From a virus: 28,083 nt of DNA. Both the position numbers and the translations under genes were made by a program. Positions 20,417 through 28,083 of the stretch are shown here, piece after piece; within the stretch, counting starts at the first letter, position 1, and the number at the start of each line of letters is the position of its first letter. The notes beneath the pieces were generated by a model. The model was not told the origin of the DNA and made no database searches. It worked only from the letters and a program-made list of their open reading frames with translations. Where the stretch lies: positions 1 to 28,083 of IMG/VR virus record IMGVR_UViG_3300014499_000025; one strand, given 5' to 3'.

Positions 20417-20596
20417 ATAAAACCTTTCGTTATTACAATCAAAATAATAACATAACCTTATACGCAGGTCAAGCGTAGTTTGTCCTATCAGAGGATTAAA
20501 TCTGAGTTCGAGTTATAGCGCAAAATATCTTAAAACTCATATTTAACAGTATATTGCTATATAACATAGCGATACAACCTCTAGGAGAATTACTAT

Positions 20597-21826
20597 ATGG
20601 CAAACTCGCTTTTGACGATTAACATGATAACCCGAGAAGCCGTTGAGTTGTGGAAAAACACCAACAGCTTCATTCGCAACATTGATCGCCAGTACGACGA
20701 TCAGTATGCTCGCGGGGGCGCAAAAATCGGCTCCACGCTCCGCATCCGTCTGCCGAACGATTATACCGTCCGTACTGGCCCTGCCGCAAGTGTGCAGGAC
20801 ACGGCGGAGCAGAGCACAACCTTGACGCTTGCTACTCAGGCTGGCGTTGATGTGTCGTTCAGCACCTTTGACCGCACAATGAGCTTGGATGACTTCTCTG
20901 AGCGCGTTCTTGCCCCGATGGTCAATAACGTAGCCGGCTATGTCGCCAATACGATTATGCAGGGTTCCGAGGGCGGTATCTGTAACTATGTTGCGAATAC
21001 TGACGCCAACGGCAATATCATCTCTCCGACCGATAGCACCTATCTACAGGCTGGTGCAGCCCTTACACTGAACTCGGCACAAAATGCCCGCCGTAAAACG
21101 GTCAATGACCCGATTACGCAGGCGCGTGTCGTTTCCAGCCTGAGCGGTTTGCTGAATCCCTCGGAAATGATTTCGAGGCAGTATGCTACCGGCCAGATGT
21201 ACCAGGCGCTCGGTTTTGAGTGGTTTGAAGACCAGACGGTTATCAAGCACACTGGCGGCACTTTCTCCGCTGGCGGCACGGTAAATGGCGCAGGACAGAC
21301 CGGCACAACGATTGTTGTGAATGCCATCACCGGTACGCTCGTTGCCGGCGACATTATCACCTTCGCCAATGTCAATGCCGTAAACCGCATCACCAAACAG
21401 ACCACCGGACAGCTTCGTCAGTTCGTTGTCACTGCAAACGTAGCAACGAACGGTACGTCGATTTCGATTTATCCGGCGTTGATTCCGACCTCTACGGGGG
21501 TCGCAGGTGGCCCAATCGTGCAGTACCAGACTGTTGACAGTTCGCCCGTAAACGCGGCTGCAATGGTGATGGTCAATCCGGCCAGCACAACGTACCGCAA
21601 AAACATCGCCTACGCTCCGCAGGCCATCACAATGGCAACCGCCGATCTCGTCATGCCGGAAAAGGGCGTCGAAGAGGCATGGCGTGAGGCTTTTGACGGC
21701 ATTGCGATGCGTATGTTGACGGCGTATGTGCCAGGGACTGACCAGCTAATTACACGTCTAGATTGCTTATTTGGCTACTTATACACGCGCCCCGAATGGG
21801 CGTGTATAATTGCAGATTCAATCTAG
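20597..21826 (+). CDS. P22-like major coat protein
   Basis: 409 residues, close to the length of P22 gp5. The opening MANSLLTINMITREAVELWKN, the middle DVSFSTFDRTMSLDDFSERVLAPM and the end TAYVPGTDQLITRLDCLFGY...PEWAC are characteristic. The glycine/threonine-rich segment from about residue 220 to 300 is the telokin-like inserted domain of this family. Ribosome site CTAGGAG. Codon use is the most GC-rich and regular of the window, as expected for the most abundant virion protein. It forms the icosahedral HK97-fold capsid with the scaffold. The 3' end codes through two nested inverted repeats. Confidence 0.93.
   Translation: MANSLLTINMITREAVELWKNTNSFIRNIDRQYDDQYARGGAKIGSTLRIRLPNDYTVRTGPAASVQDTAEQSTTLTLATQAGVDVSFSTFDRTMSLDDFSERVLAPMVNNVAGYVANTIMQGSEGGICNYVANTDANGNIISPTDSTYLQAGAALTLNSAQNARRKTVNDPITQARVVSSLSGLLNPSEMISRQYATGQMYQALGFEWFEDQTVIKHTGGTFSAGGTVNGAGQTGTTIVVNAITGTLVAGDIITFANVNAVNRITKQTTGQLRQFVVTANVATNGTSISIYPALIPTSTGVAGGPIVQYQTVDSSPVNAAAMVMVNPASTTYRKNIAYAPQAITMATADLVMPEKGVEEAWREAFDGIAMRMLTAYVPGTDQLITRLDCLFGYLYTRPEWACIIADSI
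21758..21826 (+). other. Nested inverted repeats at the 3' end of the coat gene
   Basis: Outer arms CTAGATTG (21758-21765) and CAATCTAG (21819-21826, ending at the stop codon) enclose inner arms ATACAC (21781-21786)/GTGTAT (21802-21807) with GCCC (21789-21792)/GGGC (21798-21801). The structure is entirely within the coding end and stop of the coat gene. Confidence 0.55.
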
Positions 21827-21850
21827 TTACACTCGTTTTTTAATAACCGC

Positions 21851-21894
21851 ACTCCTCTAAATTGTTACATTATTTTGTGACTTTTTAGAGGGGT
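21851..21894 (+). terminator. Long hairpin after the coat gene
   Basis: ACTCCTCTAAA (21851-21861) pairs with TTTAGAGGGGT (21884-21894), 11 pairs including one T-G wobble, around a 22-nt loop. Only a short T stretch is associated, so it may be a partial terminator that lowers expression of downstream genes, or an mRNA-stabilising hairpin for the coat message. Confidence 0.45.
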
Positions 21895-21914
21895 AAAACT
21901 TAAAGGACCTCCCC

Positions 21915-22280
21915 ATGGTAAAACCAGCCCTAACCAACCGCTATTCCAACTTCGATTTCCCTGAGTACAAATTCGTGGAATTCCCCAAGGCAGTTACGCA
22001 TAACGGGAAGGTTCATGTGGTGAACGATGCCGAAGAGGAAAAGGCATTGCTGGCTGTAACACGCGATTATCGCAAAGAGGCATTGGATCGCGCCGCCGAG
22101 CTTAAACTTGAGATTCCCGACGACTGGAAACTGGAAAAGATTCAGCTTTTTATCAAGAAGAAGGAATCTGATATTGAATTCGAGAAGCTGCTTAAAGAAG
22201 AAGATAAGCCTATCGGTGATAAGGATGCTTCCAGGGCTTCCACGATTAATAAACTGACGTTGGCTGCGAAGTCGAAGTAA
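21915..22280 (+). CDS. Hypothetical virion-region protein
   Basis: 121 residues with AAAGGA as ribosome site. The N-terminal YKFVEFPKAVTHNGKVHVVNDAEEEKALL has the look of small head-completion proteins of phages, with the 'P.. V...G....V.D..EE..ALL' pattern. A charged helical C-terminus follows. No certain family. It is placed between coat and the tail accessory factor. Confidence 0.65.
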   Translation: MVKPALTNRYSNFDFPEYKFVEFPKAVTHNGKVHVVNDAEEEKALLAVTRDYRKEALDRAAELKLEIPDDWKLEKIQLFIKKKESDIEFEKLLKEEDKPIGDKDASRASTINKLTLAAKSK

Positions 22281-22316
22281 AAACCGCTAATGAATGTCGA
22301 AAGGGGTGATAGTTAA

Positions 22317-23039
22317 ATGGCCGTCACCGCTTTAGATATTATCGTGCAGTCTTTCAAAAAAGCTGGTATTCTCGGTGTAGGCCAGACGCTGCTTGCCGAA
22401 GATATTAATGATGGGTTCTACGATCTGAACGACATGATGGCTCAGTGGGCGCGCAAGCGTTGGCTGATGTGGCATTTGCTGGATATTAGCAAGGTTTCTA
22501 CAGGAGCGATGTCTTATACGGTGGGAATCGGAGGGGATTTCAATACCCCACGCCCTGATAGGTTAGAGGCGGCTTTTTTCCGGCAGATCGTGCCTTCGCA
22601 GCCTAACCAGATTGATTATCCGCTGGAATTGATTGAGTCGCGTGAGGCGTATAATAATATCGCGCTGAAATCGCTGATGACGTTTCCTACAAATATTTTC
22701 TATGATGCGGCTTACCCGACAGGCACTATTTACCCGTGGCCGGTTCCGCAGGCGACTATTTACGAAATACATCTCACGCTCAAGGACACGCTCGCGCAGT
22801 TTGCGACCCTGACTACGCCAATAAATATGCCGCCTGAGCATGTCGCGGCTATAAAATTTAATCTGGCGATTCGCTATCGCCAATCTTATCAGCTTCCTCC
22901 TGATTTGGCGCTTGTCGCCCTGGCTAAAGATTCCTTGGCGGTGATCCGTGGTGCTAACGCGCAGATACCGACACTGAATATGCCCTCTGATCTCATTCGC
23001 GGCGGGTTGTATAATATTTACAGCGATCAGTTTTATTAG
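22317..23039 (+). CDS. P22 gp4-like tail accessory (head-completion) factor
   Basis: 240 residues. The N-terminus DIIVQSFKKAGILGVGQTLLAEDINDGFYDLNDMMAQWARKRW is the typical helical start of the gp4/packaged-DNA-stabilisation family, which binds beneath the portal and closes the head after packaging. The middle PLELIESREAYNNIALKSL and YPWPVPQATIYEIHLTLKD also fit. In P22 gp4 is about 166 residues; longer forms like this are common in relatives. Ribosome site AAGGGGTGAT. Confidence 0.85.
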   Translation: MAVTALDIIVQSFKKAGILGVGQTLLAEDINDGFYDLNDMMAQWARKRWLMWHLLDISKVSTGAMSYTVGIGGDFNTPRPDRLEAAFFRQIVPSQPNQIDYPLELIESREAYNNIALKSLMTFPTNIFYDAAYPTGTIYPWPVPQATIYEIHLTLKDTLAQFATLTTPINMPPEHVAAIKFNLAIRYRQSYQLPPDLALVALAKDSLAVIRGANAQIPTLNMPSDLIRGGLYNIYSDQFY

Positions 23040-23076
23040 ACTTATAATTCAATAACTTAGCACGAAAGGTAAAATC

Positions 23077-24069
23077 ATGGCTGCAACAACCAAACCACTT
23101 GCTGTCGAAGCCCGTCCCACAGTACCAGGGAAAAGTCTTTCCTTTAACGACTATCTCCAGAATGGTCTTTTGAACCTCAATGGTGCAAATTCCACTTACG
23201 GAATTACTGCTGCCGGTACTACGCAGGCTACAGGATTCCAGCTTAATTCACCTTATAATGAAGTGGATACTGTTGGCGCAAGCTCTGGCGTCAATCTGCC
23301 GAATTCGTCCGGTAAGCATAGTGTTCCTTATCAGTTTTGCGTTATTTATAACAATGGCGCAAATACGCTGACGGTTTATGCTGCGCAAGGCACTTCTGAC
23401 ACCATCAATGGAGTCGCAGGGGCAACTGGTATAAGCATGAATGCAAACTCTGCCGCACTTTTCGCTTCTGCGAAGGCAGGTGTTTGGGCATCTATCGGCA
23501 TTGCGGGAAATGAAAACTTTGGCGCAATTACAGTTACGACGATCAACGGCCTGACGATTACGACCTCGACAGGGACACTGACGATTCCAAATGGCGTTGT
23601 CGCCACTGGCCCCGCAACTTCTGGGCTTGTGGCGCTTGCCAGTCCACCGCCTGTTGCCGTTGGATCATCCCTTGCTATCACTGCGGCTATGAGCGGTGCG
23701 CGGATATTGCTTAACACGGCAGGCGGTTCGACCGCCACGCTTCCCGCTGCATCTGGTTCCGGTAATATATACAAATTCATCGTTTCTGTTTCCACTACCA
23801 GCGCAGCACATAAAATCTTAGCCGCATCCAGTTCTGATTACATTGTCGGCGTTGCAATGGGATATACCGGATCAACAGCAAAAGTGTTTGGTTCACCAGC
23901 TACCACTAATCATTCGATTCAGATGCCTAACACTGGATCGCAGCCGAGCGGCGGTATTATCGGTGATTATTTCAACTTTACTGACATCGGCGCTAATCTT
24001 TGGCATTGCGATAGCATGTACCAAGCTGGCACAACTCCCACGACGCCATTCAGCAGCGCCACGACCTAA
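23077..24069 (+). CDS. Putative phage structural protein (beta-rich)
   Basis: 330 residues with a GAAAGG ribosome site. Few charges, rich in Gly, Ala, Ser and Thr, with short strands (FCVIYNNGANTLTVYAAQGT, SMNANSAALFAS). Repeated elements such as ITVTTINGLTITTSTGTLTI resemble beta-helical fibre or decoration proteins. Located between gp4- and gp10-like genes, so a tail or head surface protein is likely. No named family. Confidence 0.65.
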   Translation: MAATTKPLAVEARPTVPGKSLSFNDYLQNGLLNLNGANSTYGITAAGTTQATGFQLNSPYNEVDTVGASSGVNLPNSSGKHSVPYQFCVIYNNGANTLTVYAAQGTSDTINGVAGATGISMNANSAALFASAKAGVWASIGIAGNENFGAITVTTINGLTITTSTGTLTIPNGVVATGPATSGLVALASPPPVAVGSSLAITAAMSGARILLNTAGGSTATLPAASGSGNIYKFIVSVSTTSAAHKILAASSSDYIVGVAMGYTGSTAKVFGSPATTNHSIQMPNTGSQPSGGIIGDYFNFTDIGANLWHCDSMYQAGTTPTTPFSSATT

Positions 24070-24081
24070 TGCGAGAGTATA

Positions 24082-25785
24082 ATGCGGATTCTGCTCACTG
24101 GTGGCTTTTACCAAAGTAAATCAATTATCGCCAATGCGCAACGCTGCATTAATCTTTATCCTGAGAAAAATCCCGAAGATTCCCCAGTCCCAATCACGAC
24201 CTATCTGACGCCGGGACTTACCCTTTTGGGCACGGCTCCCAATAATATGCCGAATCGCTGCACTTATCGCACATCGCAGGGACAGCTTTATACGGTGAAC
24301 GGTGACACGATTTATGCCGTATCTTCGTCTTGGGTTTATACGTCAATCGGCACGATTACGAATCTCTCCACGCCGGTTTCGATGGCCGATAACGGTCTTG
24401 TGATACTGGTTGTTGACGGCACTCCTGATGGCTGGGCTATTGACATAGCAACAAATGCCTTCGGCGTGATAAATGATTCCGCGTTCTACGGCTCGCCACG
24501 AGTGGATTATGTCGATACCTATTTTCTCCTGAGCCAACCGGGAACGAACGCTTGGTATATCTCGCTTTCCAATGCGACATTTGCCATGCTTACGAGCATA
24601 GGCGGATCGATTACAAGCGGAACAACAGTAGGGGGCACGGGATATACGGACGGCACCTATACGGCAGTTCCTCTCACTGGCGGAACCGGATCGGGCGCAA
24701 CCGGCACTTTCACTATCGCAGGCGGAATTGTTGGCACCGTTACAATCGTCAGCGCCGGCATTGATTACGTCATCGGTGACACGCTTTCCGCATCAGACAT
24801 TGGTGCGGGGGCTGGTTTTGTTTTTGAGGTGGTGACTATTGGGGGCGCATTTGATCCTTTGGCGATTGCCACGAAAAACGGCTATCCCGATCCTATAGCT
24901 GCCTTGATCGTTATGCACCGCGAGGTGTGGCTAATCGGGCAACTAACGAGCGAGGTATGGTATGACGCAGGTAATGCTGATTTTGCTTTCTCGGAGTTTC
25001 CCGGTGCTTTTATTGAGCATGGATGCGTTGCCCCTTATTCGGTAGCTAAGCAGGATTTATCGGTTTACTGGCTTTCGCAGGATGAGCAGGGACAGACGAT
25101 TGTCATACGTGGAGCGAGTTACCAAGCTACGCGGATTTCGACTCATGCGATGGAAAATGAAATAAGTAAATATTCTGTTATTTCTGATGCGATAGGCTGT
25201 ACATATCAGCAGGAAGGGCATGTATTTTATCTTCTGTTCTTCCCCACGGCCAATAAGACTTGGTGCTGGGATCAGACTGCGGAATTATGGCATGAACGTG
25301 CGTGGACGGATGATAACGGCATTTTGAATCGCCATCGCGCGAATTGCGTCGCCAATGTTTACGACGTGAACGTGGCGGGTGACTGGCAGAATGGCAATCT
25401 TTATGCGTTTGACGAAGAGAATTTCACTGACAATGGCCAGCCGATAAGCCGGATTCGCTCTTTCCCGCATTTTCAGGAAGATCGCAAGCGTATCACGCAT
25501 AAGTTTTTCTATCTTGACATGGATGTAGGCGAGGATGACGGAAGTGTTGACGGAAGTACGCCAAGCAATCCGCCGATGATTTCCTTGCGGTGGAGCGATA
25601 CCAAGGGCGCAAGCTGGGGCAATGCGGTAGAGCAAAGTCTTGGCGCCGGCGGCCAGTATTTGACGAATATCCAATATTCACGCCTCGGCATGGCACGTGA
25701 TCGGGTTTATGAAGTATCATGGTCATGTCCTGCTTTAACGGCACTTCAAAGTGCATGGATTGAACCCGGATTGGCGGCAACATGA
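24082..25785 (+). CDS. P22 gp10-like packaged-DNA stabilisation (tail hub) protein with inserted domain
   Basis: 567 residues. N-terminus with RCINLYPEKNPEDSPVPITTYLTPGLTLLGT and the middle DPIAALIVMHREVWLIGQLTSEVWYDAGN are typical of the gp10 family, which follows gp4 in the head-tail plug. Residues about 171-257 are a glycine/threonine-rich segment (GGTGYTDGTYTAVPLTGGTGSGAT ... IGDTLS, given in part) that interrupts the family pattern between FAMLTS and DPLAIATKNGYPD. It is an inserted repeat domain found also in other phage surface proteins. The stop overlaps the next ATG (ATGA). Confidence 0.85.
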   Translation: MRILLTGGFYQSKSIIANAQRCINLYPEKNPEDSPVPITTYLTPGLTLLGTAPNNMPNRCTYRTSQGQLYTVNGDTIYAVSSSWVYTSIGTITNLSTPVSMADNGLVILVVDGTPDGWAIDIATNAFGVINDSAFYGSPRVDYVDTYFLLSQPGTNAWYISLSNATFAMLTSIGGSITSGTTVGGTGYTDGTYTAVPLTGGTGSGATGTFTIAGGIVGTVTIVSAGIDYVIGDTLSASDIGAGAGFVFEVVTIGGAFDPLAIATKNGYPDPIAALIVMHREVWLIGQLTSEVWYDAGNADFAFSEFPGAFIEHGCVAPYSVAKQDLSVYWLSQDEQGQTIVIRGASYQATRISTHAMENEISKYSVISDAIGCTYQQEGHVFYLLFFPTANKTWCWDQTAELWHERAWTDDNGILNRHRANCVANVYDVNVAGDWQNGNLYAFDEENFTDNGQPISRIRSFPHFQEDRKRITHKFFYLDMDVGEDDGSVDGSTPSNPPMISLRWSDTKGASWGNAVEQSLGAGGQYLTNIQYSRLGMARDRVYEVSWSCPALTALQSAWIEPGLAAT

Positions 25786-26441
25786 CGCAAATGCAGCAAG
25801 GTTTTCCGCAAATATCCTCTCCGCTTGTTGATCCTCCCACGGGGCGGATTACGACTACATGGCTATATTTACTTCAATCATTGTGGAATCGAACGGGTGC
25901 AGCACAAGGCGGCGTGGTAAACAGCGTCACTGTCAACGCAAATGAAGGCATTACTGAGACGGTTCAAAGCGCGACTTCCAATGTCCTGATAACGTTAGGG
26001 CTTGGAGCGATAACGCCTTCATCCGTTGCCGCTTCCGGCAATGTGACGGGTAGCAATCTTTCCGGCACGAATACCGGCAACGTGACCTTATTGGGCGAGA
26101 ATTATCTATCGCTTGCGGGACAGGCGATAACCGCCCATCCGATTAATCTATCCGGCACAAATGTTACTGGCGAGTTTAGTGCATCGAATCAACCGGCATT
26201 GACCGGCGATGTGACGACTCCAGGCGCTTCGTTGGTTACTACCCTGGCAACAGTTAACTCTAATGTTGGAACCTATACGGCAGCGACAATAACCGTGAAT
26301 GCCAAAGGGCAGGTAACTGCGGCAGCAGGTGGGGGCGGTATATCGGCAACGATTACAACGGCCAAGCTTACGGGTGGCGGCGCAAATGGTAGTTTGACGT
26401 TCGTTTCGGGAGTCCTCACTGCACAGGTACAGGCAACATGA
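25782..26441 (+). CDS. Tail-fibre-like structural protein
   Basis: 219 residues, coupled to the upstream gene by ATGA. After a short N-terminal part with ITTTWLYLLQSLWNRTG (probable attachment helix), the rest is a low-charge Gly/Thr/Asn repeat (TGSNLSGTNTGNVTLLG, then QPALTGDVTTPGASLVTTLATVN) typical of phage fibre stalks. Possibly the needle or fibre of the tail; P22 gp26 itself is not recognisable. It ends in an ATGA overlap with the GNAT gene. Confidence 0.7.
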   Translation: MTQMQQGFPQISSPLVDPPTGRITTTWLYLLQSLWNRTGAAQGGVVNSVTVNANEGITETVQSATSNVLITLGLGAITPSSVAASGNVTGSNLSGTNTGNVTLLGENYLSLAGQAITAHPINLSGTNVTGEFSASNQPALTGDVTTPGASLVTTLATVNSNVGTYTAATITVNAKGQVTAAAGGGGISATITTAKLTGGGANGSLTFVSGVLTAQVQAT

Positions 26442-26995
26442 CCATTGAAATAAGAAAATATACGATTGGCGAATTAGACAAAGCGCCAAATGTGCTGGAA
26501 TTATTTAAAGAATACGAGGCAGAAAGCGCCATAGTCGGACTTCCCCCTATAAGCGCAAAGCTTGATTTATATTTATACCTTGAAAAAAATGGAAGCCTTA
26601 CGATATTCGGGGCTTTTCTAAGGGATGTTTTAATAGGATTTGTTACGGTCTTAGCTCCAGTCATTCCGCATTATGGGATAGTAGTTGCAACCACTGAGTC
26701 TATCTTTGTGGCAAAAAAATATCGCATGACGGGAGCAGGTTTAAAATTGCTCAAAGCAGCGGAAGATCACGCTATAACGGTAGGCTCGCCCGGATTGCTA
26801 CTCAGCGCGCCAAAAGACGGCGCGTTAATGAGTCTACTGCCGCGATTAGGTTATACAGAAACCAGCCGCATATATTTCAGGAAATTGAATGGAATTAGTG
26901 AAACCGCAGGGGCTACCAGCAATGGCACAGCATCATATAGAGAAGGTGACACAATTAGCGATAGCATCACGGGAATTTCCGCAAACTATCATTGA
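26438..26995 (+). CDS. GNAT-family acetyltransferase-like protein
   Basis: 185 residues. FGAFLRDVLIGFVTVLAPVIPHYGIVVATTESIFVAKKYRMTGAGLKLLKAAEDHA (given in part: ESIFVAKKYRMTGAGLKLLK) matches the GNAT core: beta-4 followed by the acetyl-CoA-binding R/K-x-x-G-x-G/A-like loop (YRMTGAG) and helix 3, then PRLGYTETSRIYFRKL as the closing strand. GNAT genes occur in many phage tail regions; the target is unknown. The last 36 residues are encoded by DNA shared with the next gene and are probably not structured. AT-rich codons compared with neighbours. Confidence 0.8.
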   Translation: MTIEIRKYTIGELDKAPNVLELFKEYEAESAIVGLPPISAKLDLYLYLEKNGSLTIFGAFLRDVLIGFVTVLAPVIPHYGIVVATTESIFVAKKYRMTGAGLKLLKAAEDHAITVGSPGLLLSAPKDGALMSLLPRLGYTETSRIYFRKLNGISETAGATSNGTASYREGDTISDSITGISANYH

Positions 26996-27338
26996 TACCT
27001 ATCATGTTTTCCACGCTGGCATGTATGCACGGACTATCATGATACCGGCAGGCGTTACGATTACTGGGGTATTAATAAAAATACCCACTCTTGTGATATT
27101 GGCAGGTCATGCGCTCGTATATCAAGGCGACGAAACCATCGAAATGACGGGCTATCATGTATTGCCAGCGAGTAAAAACCGCAAACAGGCTTACCATGCG
27201 ATAAATAATACCATGCTGACGATGTTATTTCCTACTGAATCGCAGACCATAGCAGGGGCAGAAGCAGAGTTTACAGACGAAGTAGATCAATTGCTTTCGC
27301 ACACGCAAAATAATCATATCATTATAACGGGCGAATAG
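26889..27338 (+). CDS. Conserved phage protein, cupin-like
   Basis: 149 residues. The central segment IPAGVTITGVLIKIPTLVILAGHALVYQGDETIEMTGYHVLPA (seen in pieces, with GHALVYQGDE and GYHVLPAS) reads as a small cupin-type beta barrel, and EAEFTDEVDQLLSH closes it. It begins 107 bp inside the GNAT gene in another frame; an internal Met at about residue 12 is an alternative start. Found next to GNAT and ejection genes in related phages as far as I recall, role not known. Confidence 0.7.
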   Translation: MELVKPQGLPAMAQHHIEKVTQLAIASREFPQTIIDTYHVFHAGMYARTIMIPAGVTITGVLIKIPTLVILAGHALVYQGDETIEMTGYHVLPASKNRKQAYHAINNTMLTMLFPTESQTIAGAEAEFTDEVDQLLSHTQNNHIIITGE

Positions 27339-27339
27339 T

Positions 27340-28083
27340 ATGTCAGGAGCGGCAACGGCATTAGGTATTACTGGAGGATTGACTGCTAATGCCGCACTTA
27401 TCGGTGGAGGTTTATCTGCCGCAGGCGCTATAGGTAGTTCGCTTATAGCTGGAAATGCTCAGCAAAACGCCGCAAGTTCTGCAAGCCAAGTGCAGCAGAA
27501 TATGTTTAATCAAACGCAGGCAAACCTTCAGCCCTATATGGCTGCAGGAAGCTCTGCAATAAATGCGCTTTTGCAGGGTACGGGGCTTTCTAGCGCTCCG
27601 GCGACGGCTCCGGCGAACAGTGCAGCGGTGAATTTTGACGGCAATGCACTGCCGCCGGGATTAACGCCGGGTACATATTATGAGGGAAACACCGCATCCT
27701 CTCCAGGCATGTATCCGATCTATGGTACAAACGGACAAGTAATTGATTATAGCGCTGCTCCGCCAAGCGCTTCTGGCAGCCAGCAGCAGCCGGGACAGGC
27801 ATCGAATGTGGGAGCTGGTGGCACACCTTCGCTTTCCAATGTTTTGAATAGCCCTCTTTTACAGGCTCCTACTGCAAATCTGAGTCAGGCGGCCTTGGCA
27901 CAGACGCCAGGCTATGAATACGCGCTTAATCAGGGCTTAGAATCGACGCAAAACGCGGCAGCGGCGCGTGGGCTTGGCTCATCGGGCGCGGCGCTGAAAG
28001 CATCGGCAAATTTCGCCACAAATGCAGCGGAAAATACTTATCAGCAACAGTACCAAAATGAGGTCACAAATCAAACGAATCAG
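27340..28083 (+). CDS. Ejection/internal virion protein, cut by window end
   Basis: The frame opens with ATG one base after the previous stop and stays open for 248 codons to the window edge, so the protein is incomplete. The N-terminus has a Gly/Ala-rich hydrophobic segment (GITGGLTANAALIGGGLSAA) and AGNAQQNAASSASQVQQNMF. The second half has TPGYEYALNQGLESTQNAAA and ARGLGSSGAALKASANFA, hallmarks of phage DNA-transfer or tail-associated proteins found with P22-like tail genes. It probably enters the host envelope with the DNA at infection. Confidence 0.75.
   Translation, partial: MSGAATALGITGGLTANAALIGGGLSAAGAIGSSLIAGNAQQNAASSASQVQQNMFNQTQANLQPYMAAGSSAINALLQGTGLSSAPATAPANSAAVNFDGNALPPGLTPGTYYEGNTASSPGMYPIYGTNGQVIDYSAAPPSASGSQQQPGQASNVGAGGTPSLSNVLNSPLLQAPTANLSQAALAQTPGYEYALNQGLESTQNAAAARGLGSSGAALKASANFATNAAENTYQQQYQNEVTNQTNQ

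Noticed and set aside
20417-20596. Dedicated coat promoter in the gap upstream of the coat gene
   Set aside because: AT-rich, but I found no -35/-10 pair with acceptable spacing; only the ribosome site is clear.

Overview
This window looks like about 28 kb of a short-tailed (podovirus), P22-like phage or prophage of a Gram-negative bacterium. The call rests on a P22-type virion block in canonical order: large terminase, P22-like portal, scaffold-like protein, P22-like coat, gp4-like tail accessory factor, gp10-like stabilisation protein and an ejection-type protein cut by the window end. No integrase, lysis gene or attachment site is visible, so prophage versus free phage cannot be decided. 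An alphaproteobacterial host is only a guess from the style of the small phage genes.

Layout. 1-3158 (plus strand): small early genes, including a phage Dam-type adenine methyltransferase and an ASCH protein, with a roughly 300-nt non-coding block (795-1104) full of stem-loops. 3184-4872 (minus strand): a leftward operon of two small phage genes followed by a rearranged module, in which an IS1595-type transposase N-terminus is fused to the C-terminal half of an antitoxin-like protein and overlaps a shortened PIN-domain toxin gene. Divergent promoters and palindromic operator candidates lie at 4926-5030. 5031-6493 (plus): a small ribbon-helix-helix-like protein and a VirE/VapE-type replicative helicase. 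6464-6889 (minus): a small XRE regulator and fragmentary short frames.

6890-9360 is the most striking unit: an IS1595-family element with matching 13-14-bp terminal inverted repeats that carries, behind its intact transposase, a DNA methyltransferase and an MvaI/BcnI-type restriction endonuclease, i.e. a complete type II restriction-modification system as transposon cargo. It is followed by an HTH-HNH protein, the 3' remnant of a second VapE-like gene, and a cluster of TGACTGAG repeats (9988-10240) that could be an origin or operator.

10281-12605 holds small late or packaging-associated genes, ended by a clear intrinsic terminator and a CAT-anticodon tRNA (12670-12744). 12776-28083 is the virion operon. 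It is interrupted by a minus-strand GIY-YIG homing endonuclease with six 17-residue repeats between scaffold and coat genes, and it also contains a GNAT acetyltransferase among the tail genes. Many genes overlap by ATGA/TAATG, which indicates translational coupling.
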